Source of the DNA: Rhyzopertha dominica | Taxonomy: Eukaryota; Arthropoda; Insecta; Coleoptera; Bostrichidae | Direction of reading: 5' to 3' | NCBI GenBank assembly: GCA_025024175.1 | Contig: QCXZ01000064.1 | Coordinates: 57,309,325 to 57,373,324, forward strand | Length of the DNA: 64,000 bases | Shown here: piece by piece, positions 56,817-64,000 of the stretch | How positions within the stretch are numbered: the first letter of the stretch is position 1 | Layout of the letters: every line of letters begins with the position of its first letter | Position numbers and translations under genes: made by a program | Notes under the pieces: generated by a model | Seen by the model: only the letters and a program-made list of their open reading frames with translations | The model's database searches: none | What the model was told of the DNA's origin: nothing

Positions 56817-57327
56817 AGTTGAAACTGTACTAAAAGCACATCGGTTAATGCATTAGTCTTTGATATGTGTTAATTCAAAATCAAAAATCGAGCTCCTATT
56901 AGTAGAACTTTTAAGGTGAAATTTATGTTCTTTTGGTACTTCGTATGATATCATTATACATTATCTGGATCACGGATCTTTATTCTTCCAAATAAAATAT
57001 ATGAACTCATTTTTTGTCAAACGCGAGAGCGATGCAACTGAATGCGCTTCACCTAACTGAGTTTATCAATAACGGAATTGGTAATAAAGGGGCTTCGTAT
57101 GATCAGTGTATATAGAAAAAATATAAATAATTTGTGTCTTTATTTCACAGAAGATGTTTTAAGTCGCCTTGAAAAAAATCCACGAAGAATATTCATAGAA
57201 TAAATACTTAATTAATTACTTAAGTACCTATATCTTATAAATATTTATTATTTTCATTTATGTTGAATTACTCTACAGGACGTTCCTGCTTTGTCCCCCC
57301 TTAGACCAAAAGCTGGGTACGCCCATG
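56817..57327. repeat. Diverged repeat, copy B, ending in a hAT-like terminus
   Basis: A shorter relative of copy A in the same orientation, with the same right end (ttagaccaaaagctgggtac, gcccatg). The two copies are about 3 kb apart and differ at many positions, so the duplication or double insertion is old. Confidence 0.6.
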
Positions 57328-57688
57328 ATTAATGCCCTGAAATTCATACCATATGGCTTTCTAAATCTATGTAACCAAACAAAAATGCAAACGCAATCAT
57401 CACCAAATGTTAAATTCTTCAGCTTTCATTTGGAGAAGAGAGCCACTAATAAGAGTGCTGGTGCATTTTAGTTGTTTAAACCTTCAAAATAAGGTACTGT
57501 CTGTAGTTTTCATACTGGTTGGCGGTTTTTTCCGCATTTTTGGCATTTTCCGAACGATTCCAATAAGTTTTCATTATTTTTCATAACGGTCATTAAAGGA
57601 TCGACATAACTTCAATTTTTGTGTCAGAAACTGCATACACAACATCAGTGGGATCGTAGATATTATCTTAACTACATCTTAAGCCAAT

Positions 57689-57830
57689 TCACGCTGGGTC
57701 TGCTGCCTTAGCTGCGGAAACTGTATTTGAGAGACGGTGAAATTGCAATGAACTTCCAATAGAAGGGATATCAGGTATAGAAAGCACTGGAGGATGGGTA
57801 ACACCTAATTTATTTTTAGATGCAAGGTTT
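57689..57830 (-). CDS. Possible terminal exon of an unrecognised gene
   Basis: On the minus strand a good acceptor (ttttgttttgcag) at about 57831 is followed by an open frame, NLASKNKLGVTHPPVLSIPD and then IPSIGSSLQFHRLSNTVSAA, ending DPA and a stop at 57689-57691. Serine/proline-rich composition is common in terminal exons of regulatory proteins. No family was recognised and no partner exon was found. It could be chance. Confidence 0.25.
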
Positions 57831-57871
57831 CTGCAAAACAAAAATGTTCGGATATTATAATCGTTCGCCAA

Positions 57872-58751
57872 TTAGAGATGTGGGTGCACACCCAAGTGAA
57901 GCGAAAGACTTCAATCTAACTCTAAGAAAACGCTCATATATATTCTGTGGCAATTAAATTCTGTACAATTTCATTTGTNTAGAATAGGCGCTTGTAAACA
58001 TACTTAATTAAATTTAGTGACGCAAGAACTTGCCCCTTTCGCATTCTGTTTAATATCAGGAAACTGCCGCCAAATATTTTCAAAGCCGTTAATTCGTTTT
58101 AGTATAAATTAGAACTGTCAGTAGTTATAATGATTTATTGCGACGTTACAGGACGATGAGCTCATTTCGGAGCACCTAGGCCAATTTGGATCTTGGTAAT
58201 TTACATGTGTATTGTGAAGCTTCGTATTAAATTATAAACATTAATCCAAATGTCTCTTGATAATATCTATCCATAAAGATCCAGATCTATTAAGAGGAGA
58301 AATAAATAGATTAGTTTGTATACTTTGATACAGTCATGCCGTGCTGTGATGCTTACTACTTACAAATACAAGCAAACCATATATACCGTATTTTGCAACT
58401 ATTGAATGTAAGCGAACTTTGTGTCTCTGTTACGAATGCTCCTGGATGCAGGTAGATGTGGACGCTAAAAATGCACTAAAGGTTATAAGTGTTTGGCACA
58501 AAATCACATCTTAATTACGTCATATGTGTCCATTGCCGTAAAAAAGATCGACCGTCGGCGTTAGTGATAACAGACGTACTCCCGCGCATTACACGTAGTT
58601 ATTACTATTTTATTCACGTCGGTGATACGATGAACCTAAGTTAGCTGCCAAAAAGTCTGACACCTTTAAAATTATTGTTCGTGGCCTACAACTTACCTAT
58701 TCATGTCCTTCGAAGGCGTAGGATTTTTTAAAGCGAAATATTATGATACGA
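57872..58751. other. Non-coding stretch
   Basis: No protein-like frame or repeat was recognised. 58130-58660 has moderately even composition. An N lies at 57979. Confidence 0.5.
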
Positions 58752-58784
58752 AATAATAAAAATAATAATAATAATAATAATAAT
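58752..58784. repeat. (AAT)n microsatellite, tail of a minus-strand LINE
   Basis: AAT units are followed by ggctttattcatccc. Read on the minus strand this is gggatgaataaagccatt and then (ATT)n, a common 3' end of insect non-LTR elements. The 3' UTR would extend to about 58900; no RT coding was found. Confidence 0.6.
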
Positions 58785-60115
58785 GGCTTTATTCATCCCA
58801 CTAGTACAATGAAAAAAAAGCAAATCTGAAAACAAAAATAATTACAACTTATTTATAAAATTAACAAAAAGAAACTAATCACGAGTCAAGTGGCGATGAA
58901 ATGGCGTGGTTCATTTGCTACTAAAAAGAAGTAGCGAACTGCTCTTCCACCCAACCCAACCCAACGTTTTCATCATGTGCAATAGTCATTTTTCCACATT
59001 TTGTCGAGTGTCGCAGTTTGCTCAATATAATAAGCTTCCATATCGCTCTTGCTCTATTTCTAGAATTCTTTTTATCGCGTCTTCATTCTATTGCCGTTTA
59101 ATAGTCCGGGTCACCAAATAAATAATAATACATTTACTGAAATCTTGATTTGGCATCGCAATCTGGTATTGCAGCTTAATTTTGGTGGCAGCCAAACGAC
59201 CCCACACATCGCGCTTATTTAAAGAACGGCTTATTTTTGATACCAAGGGTTAGGTCAGTCACCAAGCTGTTCAGGTAATTTACATTTCCAAGTGAACATC
59301 AAAAGAAAAATTTCTCCGAAAACACGATTGGTCAGGTGTGTGACGAGACGTGTCTCCAGTTTATTCACATTAAGTAGAAATGCAATTTTAAACTTAAAGC
59401 ACGAGTTGCTTCTTGACTTACATATCACGTCATGCCGGTGGATGGATACAAAGGATTTGGATTTTGCGAAACGTTGACTTGCACAATGCATCAGCCCAAT
59501 GAAGTCATTGCAATTATTATGTGATGCACAATAGTCGTAGTATTGAAGATATAATCCTGATAAGAGATAAATGAGAAAATTTTAATCGACGATAAAAGTG
59601 CATTAACAATGCTAATACACTAGGGATATCGGAAGTGCGGGTACATCATACAGAATGAGAAGATGAATGAGAACATGAGGAAGTTGCCTGTGAGATGGAT
59701 GTAACATTTGTTTTCTCCTGAACTAAACCTGAAAGACAGTGACATTTATAGCCAATATGTAGATGCTTTTGGAGAACATTTCATGCGTTATCTCATAACC
59801 ATAGATGGACCATGAATTTATCAGGAAATGGTAAACTTTGAGATTCGTTTGTTTAGTATTCTTAAACGAAATTCGTTTTATGAGCCTACTATTGTTAAAA
59901 GAAGTTAAATACTTCTACAATGGGCAGTTTTGTCATCATACACTGCGACTCGTCCCCCTTTCTGGTCTGCACTAGATAAAGCACAGGGTAGCATCACATT
60001 TTTTGCAAATTACGTAAAATTAATCTTGAAGTGCATATATATCGTACGCCATGTTAGAAAAAACAAAAAAAATATTTGTAGGTAGAGAATTTTAGGTCTG
60101 AAATTCGAATCTTAG
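58785..60115. other. Non-coding stretch
   Basis: Apart from the possible LINE 3' end at the start, no coding or repeat signal was recognised. The overlapping frames at 59255-59491 show no motif. Confidence 0.45.
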
Positions 60116-60117
60116 GA

Positions 60118-61119
60118 GTCACCGCCAAAACGCTTCTATCCAAGGTTATTCAACTCGTGACGTCAAGTGTCATGTAAACATTACCGAGGAGCGTGCTGTT
60201 TAATGGTGTAGTATCAGTCTTGTATTGGAAAAGCTTTTTTGTGGTGTTTATTGTAAGAGGCCGCACCAAAAAGTGATTTTTGTAGTTTTACAAGCATCTA
60301 TTATGTATGGAAAACAAAACAAGTGTTGTTTTGTACCTGGTTATAAAAGTACTTCAGTCAGTACAGCTAACAAAATTTTTGTAACCGTTCCTCGAGATTA
60401 GCAACGTATGAAAAAGTTGTTTAAGGCCCCTAGACGTGATATGCCGGAATAGCAAAGCTTGTTTTTCTGTTGTGAAGATCACCTTAATTCTTACTGTAAG
60501 TTTTATTATTATTTTTGGGGCTATAAGTGTTTACCATTCAGTTTCCATTTTGTTATAGCTTGAAAAGGATATGAAAAATTATAGGCGTTTTAATTGATAG
60601 AGAGAAATGTTATAATAAAGTACGACGCTGTTCCCCATATATTCGGCTGTTAGCCAGACCGGAAACGAGCCGCAAGAGTCCCGAAAATAAATGGCAATTT
60701 ATATTTATTCTGACCTCTAAAATAAATGTCAAGTTTAGGGTACATTTTTGATTCTTACATTTTTATGTTTACAAACAGTATGTTTCCAACAACCCACTGT
60801 GATCAAATTATCAGTGCTACGTTAATTTGATAAAAAGTTGACTTATGCTGTTGCTTTTACGTTCCTCATCTCCGCCGCGTTGAACCGCTCGTTGCTGTAC
60901 ACAAATTCCATAACATGCCTTCAGAAGTCATAACTCATAAGTATTTCACTTTTTCTTGGCGTATTTTAATTCGCTTGTCATAAAATGAACGCAAACAACA
61001 AACTGATAAATTGACGGGCAGAGGCAGACGCCCGACGCGCTGACCCCAGATGTAAACAAGCGGCCATTTACAAGACACCTGACGTCACGACCAATATGTT
61101 CTCGTCTTTGCGGTCCCTT
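60118..61119. mobile_element. THAP-containing element between inverted repeats (P-element-like candidate)
   Basis: cgtgacgtcaagtgtcatg at about 60157 is mirrored by the inverse of a very similar block at about 61070-61089. Outside these, accgc(c)aaa-like words occur on both sides, giving outer ends near 60118 and 61119. A THAP-domain exon lies inside on the plus strand. THAP domains are the DNA-binding part of P-element-type transposases. No DDE-like core remains, so it would be a non-autonomous or decayed copy. The outer ends are approximate. Confidence 0.5.
60303..60495 (+). pseudogene. THAP zinc-finger exon with two in-frame stops
   Basis: ATG at 60303 opens MYGKQNKCCFVPGYKSTS, then NKIFVTVPRD, a TAG (60399-60401), MKKLFKAPRRDMPE, a second TAG (60450-60452) and LFFCCEDHLNSY. 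This is the C2CH order of a THAP domain: first Cys at residue 9 with the VPG that follows it, second Cys replaced by Tyr14, third Cys at 57 and His at 60 (CEDH). A consensus splice donor gtaagt follows at 60496. The Cys-to-Tyr change and two stops make it non-functional. Confidence 0.7.
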
Positions 61120-64000
61120 TAAATATTCACATTTTTAATATTAAAAATACACTTTACGATCCATTTTTTCGAATTCATAAGTTGTCGCAGCTGTTTTGTG
61201 GAATAGATGCTACGTATTAATATGAAATTTAATAAAATATAAATACATGGCAAATACCCAATTAGGCCAACAATATTAGTAATAAACTGTCCCGATGGCG
61301 CCTACTGGTCCCAACTTGTTTATGAAACTATACATTGTAATGCGAATAGTTTCAAGAAANGTGTGAAGTGCTGGTAGACACCAGGGTAGACACTTTATGA
61401 TGCGCTCGTAATTCTTATTCGAGATTAACAGCAGATTATAAAACTTTCAGAATTTTACTTTTCCCGTTAGTTGTGAACAACGATTTTTCGTCCTAGAGAT
61501 GAACAATTTCCCCTTGTCGCATGATTTTTGTACGGCGTGGCGGAATAATTGATTAGAAGCAGTATTGAAATAGTATGAAACTGATGCCATGCAAAATCAA
61601 ATGACCAAATTTACCCTGGAAATTGTCGGAAAATAAAAAAAAATCCGACTTTGTGGCGCACCATTTTTTTACGGTACTACGCGTTTTCTTATTGTTTTTC
61701 ATGGATCTATCGATGGTAAGAATGCCGTACAAAATATATGACCAAAATGTACTCACTCTACCTGTACTTTTTAATTCTCACCTGCACTCAGTTGGACAGC
61801 TTACAAGTGACGGCATAGTGCTGAATCTTATTATTTTATGCTCTTATATCGTTATATCGTTCTAGATAGGTCACCTGGTGGTTCAAATGACCCATAATTT
61901 TTTCAACACGGGCCTGTAGTCTATTACATGGCAATTTTTAAACTGTAGTGAAACAGACATGCTAATATGATTTCGTTTATTGCAACAATTATACCCTTTA
62001 GGATGAAATTTACATAAAACGCTAATAAAGCTTTACGCCTTACAGAGTATCATATTCTGGCGTACATAAATAATCCATCCAGTAAAAATTACCATTGATA
62101 ATTAATTTATGCTGACACACACTTCCACTTTTTCCACACCTTCACTCTTGCGATTAATAATTTATGAAATAATTAGCATCTATATTACGTTACGCCGCGG
62201 TCTTGTTCTATTTAGTTAGCAGTATACTGCGTACAAACGCTTGCTTCCTGCGGCCAGCTGTGCCTAATGGATTTATAAATCTATAAATTTAGATTTAACC
62301 AGCGAATCTAAATACGGTTACCAATGGAAAAGTTGAAATTAAACCGTAATTAAGGCAGTGTGTTTGTAGAGCTTTATTAACCGGCGGTGCAAGTTCATTA
62401 TTCCGCTGATTGATGAATCAGGAACGTTCCCAGAGAAATTGAACGCGCGGTGGCGCAATTAAAGAAACGAGGAATTTACCCGCAGTATGTTGTAGCGTGG
62501 ACGGTTTTCTGAAAAATGTTTTGACGTTCGAGGCATCAATGACCTGTTCGCGTTATTTATAATGCTCGCGGGCACCCGGTTATTCTATTAATTAGGAGTT
62601 CGGACCAACTGATTTAGCGCTTGGCACGTTCGTAATTTAGAACGTATCGCCACATATTTCCCGCGTGGAAATTACTATGGATTATTTATGTCGCCAGGCA
62701 TGCGATTAAAATATTTAGTGATGAAATGTTATAGCATATGTGCAAAATATTCTTTTATACGGCAAATGTGAGAGAATAAACAGACAGTTATGGAATTTAC
62801 CATGTTCTAATTATAATAATTAAAAAGTATGCTGGCCGAATGTAATTGCTATGTTCTCGGGAAAATCCCCCAATCATAATGAAGTAGTTTGGTTAGGGTG
62901 GGTACGAATACTAAGTAGTTACGGGGGTGCGAACTTGAACTAGAAAACCCTCAAATGTGACACATTGCGTAAACCCTCTCCCGATTAAGAAATTGAAAAT
63001 CCACGTTTCGAGGTCATAGAACGTTCTGGAAAATTCATTTATGGGAAAAGTAAATAGAAAATACAGACATTAAATCGAATGAAAATTGGTATTTAAAACA
63101 GACGTACGTCGAGTGTATAAAATTAATTAGCAGCACACTCGAATGTTTTCCAATACACAATATTTACATGAACGTCTAAAACTGTCAATAGGTTCTGTTG
63201 AGGGTGTTGGGTAGCCCATGCTGTTTACATGTAAAACTTCTAGGCGTTCAGCTTTGTCATTTTCGGCCCGATTGCCTTCATTTTTACTTCCACATCCAAC
63301 GGATGGGAAGTATTGTATCGCGCAAAAAATTTTCAAAAATTTTTATTTGCTCATTCGCTTTAAAATGGTCGAATACGCAAAAAAAACTAAATTTGAGCAA
63401 AAAAAATTCTTGTCTGTGTGTCTGTAAGTCTGTGTGTCTGTGGTATTGTTTATGGACACGATAACTTTTGAAAGACTTAATATATGAACTTGAAATTTAG
63501 CAAGTGTATAAATCTGAACTACCCAAAGCGACCTGTTGTTTGTGGGGTAAGTAGGGTATCGGGAAGGGGGCGAAATTGGGAGGTAACTACCCCTTTTGCA
63601 AATTTTTATTTTTTTTTATATTTTTTTCGTTTTAGTATGTGATTAGTAGTATAACTGCGAGTATTATTAGTTCTTATAAATTTAAATAAATAAAAGCGTC
63701 ACTTAGAGAAAACGGTTTTTCATAAATATCTCCAAATATATTTAATATATTCAAAAAAAATGAAAATGCCATCAGATAGGAAATAAAATTTCTCACAAAA
63801 AGTGTCTAAGAAAATTTATTCAAAAGTTTGACATTTTCGAAATATTTCCAAAAAACCTATTTTGGACCCTGCACGTACGATTTTTTTTAATTTTGGTATT
63901 ATATAGAAAATCACACTTCTGATCAGAAAGCGCTCTTTTAATTTTTTGTTAAGTTAATAATTATCGAGTTATTTAGAAAAAACCGATTTTAAAATTTATA
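61120..64000. other. Non-coding end of the window
   Basis: 61270-61330 contains a phrase (atggcgcctactggtccc) that looks like an interspersed repeat. 62100-62700 is an evenly composed island with repeated TTAAT/TAAAT-type homeodomain-like words and few A/T runs, perhaps a regulatory region. 63540-64000 is a T-rich block with phrases such as ttatcgagttatttag typical of insect short repeats. No coding frame was recognised. Confidence 0.45.

Noticed and set aside
60303..60495. Functional host THAP gene
   Set aside because: Two in-frame stops and a lost zinc-ligand Cys.

Overview
The window is AT-rich eukaryotic DNA from an animal, most likely an insect. The reasons are the mix of fossil mobile elements (Tc1/mariner, pogo/Tigger, hAT-like, THAP, Crypton, Penelope, several non-LTR LINEs and one Ty3/gypsy element), intron-type splice signals and the absence of any long intact ORF. 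No rRNA, intact tRNA, CRISPR array or bacterial-style operon is visible. A beetle is a guess from element content and cannot be shown from the sequence. Isolated N bases scattered through the window suggest a consensus assembly with unresolved positions.

The one convincing host gene piece is the first coding exon of an AMPK-related Ser/Thr kinase on the minus strand at 50698-50820, with an in-frame upstream stop and a good splice donor. The rest of that gene would lie towards lower coordinates, in very long introns or outside the window; no second exon was recognised. Weaker host-like pieces are a possible terminal exon at 57689-57830 and unrecognised protein-like frames at 11669-12112, 14099-14326, 14610-14990 and 44609-44776.

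Layout. 1-3270 is non-coding. 3270-9680 is a cluster of DNA transposons: a long-inverted-repeat element carrying a transposase tail, a TA-flanked pogo/Tigger fossil, a TA-flanked DD37D mariner (minus) and an IS630-type fragment (plus). 11.6-15.0 kb holds unrecognised protein-like frames and a hammerhead-like hairpin. 15.2-18.3 kb has two LINEs in opposite orientation. 20.7-22.7 kb is a three-copy satellite split by a 5'-truncated LINE with a 10-bp target duplication. 23.6-25.25 kb is a candidate inverted-repeat element with a smaller foldback inside it. 25.5-26.6 kb and 31.6-32.3 kb are two Penelope-like retroelements, both with hammerhead-like folds. 28.4-31.5 kb is a TA-flanked element. 33-38.1 kb has two more LINE fossils, a degenerate gag-like repeat and a remarkable tRNA-derived palindrome inserted inside one LINE. 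39.5-42.2 kb is a decayed Ty3/gypsy pol. 48.4-49.6 kb holds a hairpin and a Crypton tyrosine recombinase. 52.4-53.7 kb is a GC-rich 101-bp minisatellite with higher-order structure. 53.8-57.3 kb has two diverged direct repeats with a hAT-like terminus. 58.7 kb is a LINE tail, and 60.1-61.1 kb is a THAP-domain exon inside inverted repeats.

The elements do not form a pathway together. They record successive insertions into a large intron or intergenic region. The most informative parts are nested or rearranged insertions: the palindrome in the LINE, the LINE in the satellite, and the apparent 5' inversion in the second Penelope copy.
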